A stretch of DNA of 64,000 nt from Dallia pectoralis (taxonomy: Eukaryota > Chordata > Actinopteri > Esociformes > Umbridae). Below, piece by piece: positions 54,480 through 64,000 of this stretch. Below the pieces are notes generated by a model. It ran no database searches, was not told the DNA's origin, and was given only the letters and a program-made list of their open reading frames with translations. The stretch spans positions 15,082,812-15,146,811 of the forward strand of contig CM055745.1 in assembly GCA_029465975.1 (NCBI GenBank), read 5' to 3'. Every line of letters begins with the position of its first letter. The first letter of the stretch is position 1. The position numbers were made by a program, and so were the translations under genes.

Positions 54480-54965
54480 GTACTCACCTTGCCTTTCTGC
54501 CAGCAAAGTCATCAATGACATCATCATAGGAGACTTGTTCTGAGACCACATGGTTAATGCTGATGATTCAAAGTACAGTGAGACGTTTATGCCCCATAGT
54601 TGTTCTCACGTAGGTTTTAATGAGTTTTAGCTTAGAAAAGCTCCTTTCAGAAGCAGCAGCCTCTGTAACCAGAGGTGATTGTCAGAGCTACCGCCATATT
54701 GGGGTTAACCTCTGACAGCTTTTTTCATTGCAAGAAGGTCAAAAGGTCCATGTTTTTCGTGTTTTTTATGGCAAATGTGGAAAAGTTCCCTGCCATCAAT
54801 ATATGTCTGTCCGTCATGGGTTAGAGCAGTTCCCAGGGTTTCACAGGGCTCTAACAAGTCTTGTAGTGCCATTTCTTGCTTATCTATTGTCTGTCCCTTT
54901 GCTCAACATACCTCTAAAACCTTCCATGTTGCTATGTGTGTATTTTGCTCCTGCCTTTCCTCACA
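54480..54965 (-). pseudogene. hAT transposase C-terminal relic (ZMYM/TTF type)
   Basis: Minus-strand reading gives TLGTALTHDGQTYIDGRELF, then HICHKKHEKHGPFDLLAMKK and later EAAASERSFSKLKLIKTYVR and SYDDVIDDFAGRKAR. This is the end of the catalytic domain and the C-terminal dimerisation region of hAT transposases of the kind found in ZMYM-related and TTF-type fish elements. Stops interrupt it. Confidence 0.75.
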
Positions 54966-55079
54966 CACCTTGAGAAGTGTCTTGCATTTTTCCAATCCCG
55001 TAGTCCTTCTCTATTCAATTTAAAATCTTTATGAGAAAACATTTTGCGGCAGAAGACGTCCAAACTATCCTTCTTTTTT

Positions 55080-55530
55080 GAATCCCCCAGAGTGTCCCGA
55101 GGGCGTGTGTACGTGCTATTGGACCATCGCCTCATGTGCTGGGCTCACACATCGGTGTCATCAGGTCACCCTGGCATTGGTCTGACAGTGCGTTGCCTCA
55201 CCAATAAGTATTGGTGGCATGGTCTGGCCATGGATGTGAGGTTATATGTCTCCTCATGGTCAGTGTGCGCCCAGTGTAAGTCAGCTTGACATCTTCCGGT
55301 GGGTAAGTTACATCCTCTGCCCATTCCACGATGACCATGGTCCCATTTATCTATAGATGTTTTTAACTGATCTCTCTCTCCAAGGGTAACACCACGCTCC
55401 TGGTCGTTGTGGACCAGTTTTCAAAGGCCTGCCGCTTTCTGCCCCTGGCTGGTCTCCCGACAGCCCTGTTCGCACATGTCTTCCGGAACTACAGGTTTCC
55501 AGACGACATCTGACCAGGGTCCCCAATTCA
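55080..55530 (+). pseudogene. Ty3/gypsy integrase fragment
   Basis: The plus strand reads SVSSGHPGIGLTVRCLTNKY, WWHGLAMDVRLYVSSWSVCAQC (part of the HHCC zinc-binding domain), then the start of the core with GNTTLLVVVDQFSKACRFLP. It breaks off at about 55530. The type is that of standard fish gypsy elements, different from the Gmr1-like integrase at 21625-24628. Confidence 0.8.
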
Positions 55531-55769
55531 AGCGTTTGGAGGGGGTTTATGAGATGCCTTTATTTCATGAGTTTCATTCATTTGACCCTTCAATGTGTCG
55601 TTCAGTGTGACATGACAGTTAGTATCCATAACAAATTAAACAATTGCAATTAGAAGATAATCTCCTTTTTCAAAATAATGTATTACCTTGTAGAAACTCT
55701 GTAAAATAATGTGTGATTTTCTATGATAATGGTGAAAAGAAACGTATACCCTCTTATTCTAAAGACAAT
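55531..55769. other. Short gene-free stretch
   Basis: Nothing recognised. Confidence 0.4.
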
Positions 55770-56310
55770 TTACATAAATTCAGACATCTAGATGGTAAAG
55801 TGTGATTCATCACTCAGGAGAACATGTTTCCACTGCTTCAGATTCCAATGACGGCTAGCTTTACACCACTCGAGCTGGCGCCTGGCATTGCACATAGTAA
55901 TATGAGGCTCGTGTCTGGCTAATCGTTCACAAAAACCCATGACATGAAGGTCCCGACGTTGTTGTGAGTGTGTAAGTGGAATTCTCCGTTACTCAGTAGC
56001 TTTTGGGCGTTGTGCACATCTTCAGCAATCAGTGGTCCCATACAGTGAGCACGTGTGGCCTACCACTTCATGACTTCACAATTCACAATAATATCACATA
56101 CAGTTGACTGAGACAGCCATGGTAGGACAGATGGTGCCATCCTATTACAGTGTCACATCAAAAGCTCCGCATTATGGACCATTCTACAGCCATAGTTTAT
56201 TTCTATATATTGAATTGGTTGTCAATGTAATTCACCTGTGAGCTGTAAGTGTGGCTGAAATAGCCGAAGGTATGTCCACATACTTTTGGCCATGTTGTGT
56301 AAAGTAATAA
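55770..56310 (-). mobile_element. Tc1 relic with one end
   Basis: The sequence follows a common fish Tc1 family in reverse: CAGGAGAACATGTTTCCACT, GCTAGCTTTACACCACTCGA, GTGTGGCCTACCACTTCATG and ACAGTTGACTGAGACAGCCA. It ends in the terminal TGTCCACATACTTTTGGCCA. Transposase frames are broken. Confidence 0.85.
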
Positions 56311-56783
56311 TATTTTACAACTTTAAAGCATGCTAAACTATCAAGCTTTTTTTCATGTTCTCTGTTGATTAACTTCTGTTGACTAGCTTCTCATTTGAAT
56401 ATATATTCTGTTTAATTTCTGCATCTAACACTTAGGGTTTTCTCTCTATCTCCGGATGTCACTGTCACAGTGAGGAGAAAACCAGGTAATGTCATTTGCT
56501 GGATTATGTACACGGTCTAAATTTCGATAACACGCGGAATCCCCCAAAGACTTTATACTGGTACAATTCAGACTTGATTTAATGCAGGACGGTAGTGGAG
56601 TCTGACCAGAGGAGGACTTTAGAGAGTACTTTGGCATGTGCCAGCAAGTCTAACTTTATATACAATTAAAGGGAACAGGAATGCAGCAAACCAGCAACAG
56701 GAATATGTTTAAGAAAGCTAGGTAGTTAATTATACTGAATTTGTAGTTAAATAGCTAACAGTTTTCTTAAATGTGTAATGAAG
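56311..56783. other. Gene-free stretch
   Basis: No gene recognised. On the minus strand 56680-56420 has a TATA-like TTGTATATAAAG and might be LTR-derived, but no ends were found. Confidence 0.35.
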
Positions 56784-57312
56784 TGTAGCGTAGGTAATAA
56801 TTCCACTTGCCATTAAATGGGAATTGTTTGGTTTATACAGGATAGGTATTTTTCCTGTAAAATAGCGCCATCTGGCGGTGCTATTCCGCAGACCTGAGGT
56901 GGAAGTTGCGCGCTTTCCCTCAGTCTGCGGTGGCTCGCTGGATGGTAAGTCACACAAATGGAGCTCCACAAATGTTATATTGTACCGATGGCCAAACGTA
57001 TAACTGTTGTTTCCATTTTAGCTGTTTGGAGCTCCCGATATTGTGACTGACGAAACACCATTATTATTGTCTGTTATCAGGTACAGTTGCTTATTCTTTG
57101 ATTTAATGCTAATAGTTGTCAATGTTATGTACAAACTATTGCTAGTCTGCGGTAGCTCGCTGGATGCTATTTGGAGCTCCCGATATTGTGACTGACGAAA
57201 CACCATTATTATTGTATTTTGTCAGAATAAAAGGTTGAGATAGCCAAAAGAGAACAACGGTGTCATCCTGAATAGAATACACAACGCAACGAGAGAGTAC
57301 ACACCCGCTACA
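56784..57312 (+). mobile_element. 529-bp solo-LTR-like element with spliced and unspliced self-copies
   Basis: The ends are TGTAGCG...CGCTACA and the element is flanked by the 4-bp repeat GAAG (56780-56783 and 57313-57316). Exon-like block 1 ends at 56944 (GCTGGATG|GTAAGT). A 77-bp intron (56945-57021) ends TTTCCATTTTAG. Block 2 (57022-57080) ends TTATCAG|GTACAG. From 57144, block 1 and block 2 recur joined directly (57163-57166 to 57167-57225). Block 2 is 59 bp in both copies. AATAAA follows at once (57226). The tail GAGAGTACACACCCGCTACA resembles the tail of the 3459-4289 element. No protein is encoded. Confidence 0.8.
56945..57021 (+). other. Intron-like 77-bp segment inside the LTR-like element
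   Basis: It has a textbook donor GTAAGT, a pyrimidine-rich TTGTTTCCATTTTAG acceptor and precise absence from the downstream copy. Confidence 0.75.
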
Positions 57313-57319
57313 GAAGCAA

Positions 57320-58905
57320 CTGTGTCTCTCAGCAGTTGAGTGAGGTCTTTACATTGGCTGCCTGTTAAGGCTAGCGCAGACTTTAAAGTATTACTGTTAA
57401 CGTATAAAGCTTTACATCAACTTGCTCCAACCTACCTCGCTGAATTAGTCCAGCCATACATAACCACGCGTAACCTTAGATCAAAGGATGCTGGTCTCCT
57501 AATTGTACCTAAAATTTCTAAACAAACAGCTGGAGGTAGAGCCTTCTACTATAGAGCTCCTCTATTATGGAATGAGTTGCCAATCTGGGTTAGAAATGTA
57601 GATTCTGTTCAAACCTTTAAATCACAATTAAACATATCTTTTCAGTAAGGTCTATGGTTGAGTGTAATATGGCCCAGGGTACGAAGGTTGAACGGAAGGC
57701 TCGGATCTCATTCTGCCCTGCTGTCTTTGCCTTGCGGGTTCACATCTCCCCTGGGGTGTCCTCTCGATTGCTGCCTGGGGGGTGGAGTAACTGGCTCGCT
57801 ATGGTTCCCTGTTGTTGCCTCTCGAGTAGCTTTTTGAGCAAAAACGATACCTCCAGGCTGCTGCCTGGGGGGTGGAGTCACTGGCTCGCTATAGCTCTCC
57901 TTTGTTCGCTCAATCCGAGTAGCTAGTGAACAAACTCTGATTATCCCAGTTAACTGTGGGGAGGAGTCACTGGGTCGCTATAGTGCTCCGTTGCAGCCTC
58001 AATTCGAGTAGCTTTGTGAGCAAAAACTAAACCTCCCATATGCTCCTCGGAGTGTGGATGTCACTGGCTCGCTATAGCTCTTGTTTGTTCCACCAGCTCG
58101 AGTAACTTTGTGAGCAAAAACTAAACCTGCCCGAGTGGTCATGGTCGATTGGCGTCCCTGGGTTGATGCTCGGCATAGTGGGTGGGTGTTTTCCTGCCTA
58201 TTGGGCCCGTTTCGGGGTTTACCCTGTTCAGGGCCCCAGCTTCACTGGACACCCCTGTCTCATTCTAAGATCTATGCTGCTATACTATGGTGCCGGGGAC
58301 GTAGGGAACCAGGGTGTCTAACCTTTCCTGTGTCCTGTCTCTACTAACATCTGTCTGGACTTGTCCTGGGTTTACCCGTTCATGGCCATTGTCTCACTAA
58401 CCCCCCTGTCTCCTTTTAAAGTATTATGTTCGGTATACTATTGTGCCGGGAACTAGTGTCCAACCTTTCCCTGTGTTTGTGTCCACTTCTGTCAGGGGGA
58501 CCGCTCCAGCTTGGAGCATATGCTGGATCCTCCCTGGGGCCCCTGGCTGTGCAGCTGACGGAGCAGCTGATGCAACCGGAGCTTCTTCCTCCAAGCCTAT
58601 CAAGCCCATCATCCCTCCCGGTCATCCCAGACTGATTTTCGCACCTCGCTTGTTGTATTGTCATGGACTGACCCAGCCCAGCCAGAAGAGGACTGGTGAT
58701 CCCTCAGAGCCTGGTTCCTCTCTAGGTTTCTTCCTAAATCTGACTTTCAGGGAGTTTTTCCTAGCCGCCGTGTATCAACTTGTTCAACTTGTTGATGTTT
58801 GCTCTGTCGGATTCAGGCTGGTGATTGTAAAAGCACTTTGTGACAACTTTTGTTGTAAAAAGGGCTTTATAAATAAATTTGATTGATTGATTGATTGAGT
58901 GAGGT
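57320..58905 (+). mobile_element. 5'-truncated L2-type LINE
   Basis: The first part encodes the C-terminal end of an L2-type ORF2. A long 3' UTR follows (57650-58885), then GATTGATTGATTGATTG, the tail repeat typical of fish L2. The UTR contains about four diverged copies of a roughly 90-110-bp unit (57760-58130), marked by GGGGTGGAGTCACTGGCTCG and TTGTGAGCAAAAACTAAACC. Confidence 0.85.
57340..57648 (+). pseudogene. L2 ORF2 C-terminal fragment
   Basis: The 102-codon frame reads LHWLPVKASADFKVLLLTYK, ALHQLAPTYLAELVQPY, GGRAFYYRAPLLWNELPIW and VQTFKSQL. These are the conserved C-terminal motifs of L2-clade LINE proteins. RT and endonuclease are missing through 5' truncation. The frame is intact to its natural stop, so the insertion is not very old. 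Confidence 0.9.
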
Positions 58906-59942
58906 CCAAAGCTGGGGTTTCCTTAGCCAACTTATTATTATATTTTTGTGTCGGTTTAATTAAACGGTGTGGATGGCGTATCATTGTTGAATATAGTGTT
59001 CATTGTATAATAGCTCAGTACACAACCATCTGACAGAAAAAAGGACATGCAACCAAGAGCGTTTTAATATCTGAAAACAACTGTGACTATCTGACACAGT
59101 CATTTGCTTAATATTTTGTAAGATTCTTTCTTAATACATCATCATTTATGATAGGGACAGTGCATGGATTAAATGTTATGGTTTACTATCTTCAATGGGA
59201 ACCAAGATAGATGCTGACAGCTTTCGGTGGGAATTCTTTAAACCAAGATGGCAGCAGTCCACGGTCAATGACCCAGACAAAAATGTATTGGCCTGGGCAA
59301 GCAATTGGAAATGTGTCAGAAGAACAGAAACTGCTTTGGAGGACTCTACCCTGTAGGCCGGCTGGGTGGCTTCATTAAAAGTAACCATTTATTTATTTAA
59401 TTTTTTTACCCAGAGGGCTGAGTCATAACTAAGGTTAGCGCAAGAACGCTTTGTCTTGCTCCCCCAGGACCTTCTGCTCTGATAGAACCGTAACTCTAAA
59501 TCAGAGAGAAAGCAGAGCGGGGAAGATATGATGAGCCACAGTGGCTGAGATGAGTGAAGAACAAAGCTTATTTAAAAAATTGTCACATTTTGATTTAAAG
59601 CAATTGTCTTGTCGAAAGATTTTTTTTTATAGTGCTGAAAAATCTGTATTTCGTTATAAGTTATGTGCAATATTATTTATGTTTGGTGGTTTGATGATTA
59701 GATTCCCGTTTTTCATTGATGTGCTCTTTGATTACAGAACATCTCTAGCATAAATTCATGATGACAATCATTTTCACATAATTTGAGTTACTCTTTGCTT
59801 CCAAAAGCCTTCAGGCTCATTATAAATTCATGAATCTATTTGATATGCAGTCATAAAACATACATCGCCCAGCAAGTATAGACATTTAAAATATATCTTG
59901 GGTGTAAGTAAAAGAAAAGTATGAGAGAAAGAAATACCCTCT
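58906..59942. other. Gene-free stretch
   Basis: No gene recognised. Confidence 0.4.
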
Positions 59943-60215
59943 GGTGCCACTTTTTAGGTACACAAATTATAATTTGTTTTGCAAGAACAGCCTGAACTTT
60001 ACAGGGCATGGATTCTACAAGTTGCTGGAAATATTCAATCCTGATGTCTGTTTGTTCTGGTGGGATGACTCAACAGTTGCTGCAGGTTGGAGGGTGCTAC
60101 ATTTGTGCTTGAAAGTTCCATCTCATTCCAAAGATATATTCGTTTTTGGTGTATGAGGACTACGCAGACTACTCAAATAAACTGAACTGGGATTCCTTGG
60201 ACCAGGTAATATGTT
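59943..60215 (-). mobile_element. Tc1 fragment
   Basis: The text CAGCCTGAACTTTACAGGGC, ATGGATTCTACAAGTTGCTG and later GAAAGTTCCATCTCATTCCA matches the reverse of a fish Tc1 transposase region. It shares its last part with 38990-39090. Confidence 0.6.
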
Positions 60216-62620
60216 TCAATATCCCATGTTTTGATTGTATGCATGTTTGTGCGACTTTTTCTTGTTTTTAGCTAACAGAAGCAGTATCCAGTGAGGTAAT
60301 CAGAAGAATAAGGTTTCTAAAGACCATTATCCATACATTGTTTTACTATACAGTACATATACGATCCAAATTACTGATTTGAAAATCTAACTAGACTAAT
60401 TCGATTCTTTTAAATTGGCATTCAAAAAATATTTCTAGTGTCATTTGAATATTTTGTGGATGATATTGATTTGTGAATTTAATTATTTGATCTTAACATT
60501 CATTTAAAGGAATTTACAATAAATTAATGTTACATGCTGAAATATTTATTGTAATTCAACAAATAGAGTTTCCCTAATTTCCTAATGATTTGGTTTAAAA
60601 AAACAGATATAACACAGTTTCTATGTCCTGATGGTTTTCATTCAGGTTTTCTTTAACAGTTTTAGAACAGAAAAGATTCCATTGAAAATTAGCCATTTCC
60701 AGCCACAACAGTCATTTTATTTAATTTATTTTTGATTATTTTGATGTTATTTTAATGGGAAATAAATGTCCTTTTCTTAAAAAAAAAAAATGACTTCATA
60801 AGTGTATATTATGCTGTTGGGCAATGGAACGCCGGTGCAGGGAATGTCAAGCACAATGTCTGTAGGTTTTGACTTTTAATCAGCATCTCATACAGTTCTG
60901 TGGACTTAAACCAATCAATCATGCCAATTGATTAATTATGTTCCAAGGACAAATAAAAGCTGTGTGGCCCTTGAATAAAGGATGTTAGTGTTGCTGTGCC
61001 CCTAAAAAGCATGTACAGTATGAGACTAATAATCTCCATATGAAATCCAAACACCGCTGCCTAGGCAGATGTTCCAAATGACAGAAGAAAAGGACAAAAC
61101 AAAATTGCTTTCCGGTGTTGTTTTGTAGCAGACACCCATACTTCAGGCAGCAGGAGGAGCGGTAAGAATATGATTCGGTGAGCCAAGCAGGATAAAAGCC
61201 TGTAATGCCAGCTAATCCCTTCTCTGTCACATGACTGTGTGCTAAGAATACTAAAGACGCCCCAGCTCTGTTCACCTACTGTAGCAGCTGGGTAAATAAG
61301 CACCAGTGCAGCGTTTGTTATTTACACAGGCTTTCTCAATAGCATTACCACCAGCGGTGCAGGTCCTCCCATTGTATCCCAAATTATGCAGAGTTGAATT
61401 GATTTGAATTAAGGACCCGAAGAAAATCGAGCGGTGCATGTGAATGTGAAATTATTGATTTCCACTGTACTGTACTCAATTGCATTCAACTGGGCCATGC
61501 ATTATCGCGATCAAACTTGCTAAACATTAAATAGATGTTTATCGTTTGCTACAATTTGTGTCTGATCCGCATCCACCACATATGTAGTTTTTTGGGGGGA
61601 ACCTCACAGGTTACACCTAGTGAGCTTCGCAAGAGTGTTTGTTTTTACAAGGCCGTTTATCCAGTTTTAAATTATTTTATTTGTTAAAGGATTGATGCAA
61701 GCAACATTACATGTCCCATGGCAAGGAAGACTACAGAATGGTATTACAAAACAAATGCATTTCCTCCCAAATTATCAAAAGGATCACATCAAACAACTTG
61801 TATGGCTAAGATCACATTAGAAACATAAAGAAAACATTTAGCCATGTTAAATGAGGCGGGCAAACAAAAGGAGCATTGAATAGTGGCCCAGGTTGTAAAC
61901 CTAAGTTAGAGAAAGATTGAGTATTCTCTTGACATCCAAATGACAGCAGAAACAGGAGGAAGAGGCAATTACATTACACCTTTTTTTTAGACATCTGGAA
62001 GACCTTTAACTTCAAATTGAGTTATTGAGTTATCTTCAGATCTCAATCCTACACGATGTGATCTAAACATCTCTTCTTCGCTTCGAAGAAGTGGCAGAAT
62101 GGAGAATGGCAGTAATTACTGAGCAAAGCAAAATGTAATGTATACAGTTTAAAACCGGAAGGTTTACATCTAGCCCTGCGAATCTAGCTAAGGGAGATAA
62201 AATGCAACATGTCACAGTCAAAAAAGAGTACTATTCTTGAGAATGTTATTGTAATTGCTTAAATGCTAATAGTACAATTGTTCACACAGATAGCAGAAAA
62301 AAACATACACATTCTGCTGCACAATCAGCACCTCATTTATTTTAAGAGGTTGCAAAATGCACAGTATAATTAAGCCATACGGCACAAGGGGGAGAGTTTT
62401 AAGGTTTGTCTGTGAATGTGGCTCCTAAAGCATCTCTTTGTTCATAATGCCTTACGATTGACCAGGAACTATGTGTACTTTATTGCCAAGCTAATCACAT
62501 TGTTAGATTCCCACAATAAGACATATAAGAAATATTGCCATTGACCGGAATGACCTGCTCTCCCCATTACTAATTGTTTCTGCATTCATTCCACAGCCAA
62601 TTTTGTCATTCCGATATTTT
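60216..62620. other. Gene-free stretch
   Basis: No gene recognised. AT-rich, low repeat content, several homopolymer runs. The part at 60790-61500 is unique and may be conserved noncoding sequence. Confidence 0.4.
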
Positions 62621-62624
62621 TACT

Positions 62625-62760
62625 AGATCATCTCTGATCAACAACAAAGCAAGACATTAAATAAAACATTACTTAAATGAACTGAATCCAAGGGAAGGGT
62701 AGACTTAAATAGGGACAGTGATCAGGAACATAGACGAGTGTGCTAACAAGGAAGTCTACA
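62625..62760 (-). mobile_element. Possible LTR fragment related to family A
   Basis: On the minus strand CCTGATCACTGTCCCTATTT then AAGTCTACCC resembles the TATA-proximal part of the solo LTRs at 29090 and 36945. Too short for certainty. Confidence 0.35.
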
Positions 62761-63864
62761 AGGGAGTCTAGAGGGTAAGCCGCCAATCCCGAAACACTGA
62801 CAAATATCCCAGAGCCCTGGAAAGAGGGCTCATTAAGAAATCAGCTGTCCCTGAAACAGGCTGAGACACAGCTCCTGAACTGACAACCAGGCACTGGGGC
62901 AGAATAGGGCCTTGAGGCACTTCTCTGGGGCAGGCCGGCCTTCCTAATCCTCCTAGATCCCAGGTCGGAGCTGGAATGATTAGTGGCCAACCTATGCCGC
63001 CTGCGAAAGATGTGCATCTGTGCTGTTGCAAGAGCAATGCTCTACGAACTGAGTTACATCCATCATACACAAAGCAATGTTGTGGGACACAGGAATTTAC
63101 ACGGTAAACTATATTCTTCTGTTGCACTATTGTTTACTGCATATTTTAGACAGACTTCTTCATGTGCGAACGTCGTGTTCACCTCCGGTGCGTGAGTTCT
63201 GGCCAAAATATTCTGGTTGAGCAAACAGTAAAACAAGAAGCAGACAGGTAGTGCATTTATTGCAACTATGTAAGGTTAAAATCATAAAGTTGATTGAGAA
63301 AAATTGAAAAAAATTGTGAAATGCAATTTTTATTTGTAAATTGTGGACTTTCAATTTTCTAGTGGCCTTGAACACGATAGCATTTTTTTGTGTTTTAATT
63401 ATCCAGGTTTGCCATTCAATTGATTATATTGAAGTAATGTAATGTTAACTTAATGTAAGTTAAATACATGTTTTCGCGTGGATATCCTTTAAATAAACTG
63501 TCTGCTTGATGTCTGTTTTCTGCTGGCTATTTCCTGTTGTTTCCCAAGCCTGTACTTTAATTATCTTCAGTTGTACATTTTGAAGGTCTTTTTGCTGTCA
63601 ACACATCATCAGCAATTTAAATGTATAATGAATTGGATTTCAATAAAAAGTTAGTGTAATAAAGGTAGTGTAACCTGGGTTTTATGATTTCAGTGCTAGT
63701 AATGGTTTGCACCTTGTAGTGTAGCCTCTGTAGTTAAAGTCTTAGGCTGCTGCCAAAACAGCTCTGACCTGCCAGGTCATGTACTTTACAGGACTCAATG
63801 TAGGTGTCCTGTGGTATCTGGTACATTAGTGGCAGATCCTTCAAGTCCTGTAAGTTGTGAGGCG
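62761..63864. other. Gene-free stretch
   Basis: No gene recognised. A partial tRNA-like stretch near 63020-63058 is too incomplete to call. Confidence 0.4.
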
Positions 63865-63980
63865 GATCGGTCAGTGCAAACCTGGGAAATTGTCAAGGTG
63901 TCCATGAGCAAGACTCCCCAGCAGTCTCCTTGCATGGTAGATGCGGTCGTCAATGGGTGAATGTGAGGCAGGATTCTGGT
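63865..63980 (+). mobile_element. SINE fragment (same family as 10785-11034)
   Basis: It contains CTGGGAAATTGTCAAGGTGT, CCTTGCATGGTAGATGCGGT and GAATGTGAGGCAGGATTCTG, in the order of the middle of the SINE family. The tRNA-like head is cut off and the 3' end is missing before the window ends. Confidence 0.7.
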
Positions 63981-64000
63981 GATTGTTTTGTTGTTAGCAC

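Noticed and set aside
56420..56680. Possible LTR on the minus strand with a TATA-like box
   Set aside because: No TG...CA ends, target duplication or second copy found in the window.
63020..63058. tRNA-like stretch (minus strand, GTAACTCAGTTCGTAGAGC)
   Set aside because: Only a D-arm and a possible anticodon arm are visible. No T arm or B box follows, so it was not called.

Overview
The window is vertebrate nuclear DNA, almost certainly from a teleost fish. It carries introns, AT-rich intergenic sequence, tRNA-derived SINEs and fish-typical transposon families: Tc1 (including a Sleeping-Beauty-like end), Rex3/RTE, L2, I-type LINE, Gmr1-like Ty3/gypsy, PIF/Harbinger, piggyBac and hAT. The mix of Tc1 families resembles salmonid or pike genomes, but species cannot be fixed from sequence alone. 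I found no host protein-coding exon that I could name. Nearly every long or recognisable reading frame belongs to a mobile element, and most are broken. The window reads as a transposon-filled gene desert or a very large intron.

Layout. 1-10 kb: a degenerate gypsy relic, an 831-bp LTR-like element and Tc1 relics (one nearly full length at 8.1-9.5 kb). 10-15 kb: a SINE, a tRNA-Thr-like gene and a PIF/Harbinger element with its Myb-like gene and transposase on opposite strands. 15-20 kb: a 5'-truncated I-type LINE followed by a decayed Gmr1-like retrotransposon. 20-27 kb: a young, nearly complete Gmr1-like retrotransposon inserted into a piggyBac relic. 27-38 kb: two solo LTRs of one family with perfect 5-bp target duplications, a hAT-type nonautonomous element, and a second Harbinger element expanded by a 36-bp minisatellite. 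38-50 kb: a 55-bp minisatellite, Tc1/piggyBac pieces, a tRNA-like pseudogene and stretches with the look of conserved noncoding DNA. 50-64 kb: Rex3, two L2 pieces, hAT and gypsy pol fragments, Tc1 relics, and a second LTR-like element related to the one at 3.5-4.3 kb.

The most unusual signal is shared by the two LTR-like elements at 3459-4289 (- strand) and 56784-57312 (+ strand). Each has TGTARC...GYTACA ends and a 4-bp target duplication. Inside, each carries a segment twice: first with a GT-AG intron, then again with that intron precisely removed. In both, the repeat ends exactly at a second splice donor. This looks like a spliced 5' transcript end copied back into the LTR, for example by abnormal first-strand transfer during reverse transcription. 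A weaker third case lies at 47.3-48.1 kb.

The Gmr1-like element itself has integrase before reverse transcriptase, the reverse of normal Ty3/gypsy order, and a gag of the type from which the vertebrate SCAN domain is thought to derive.
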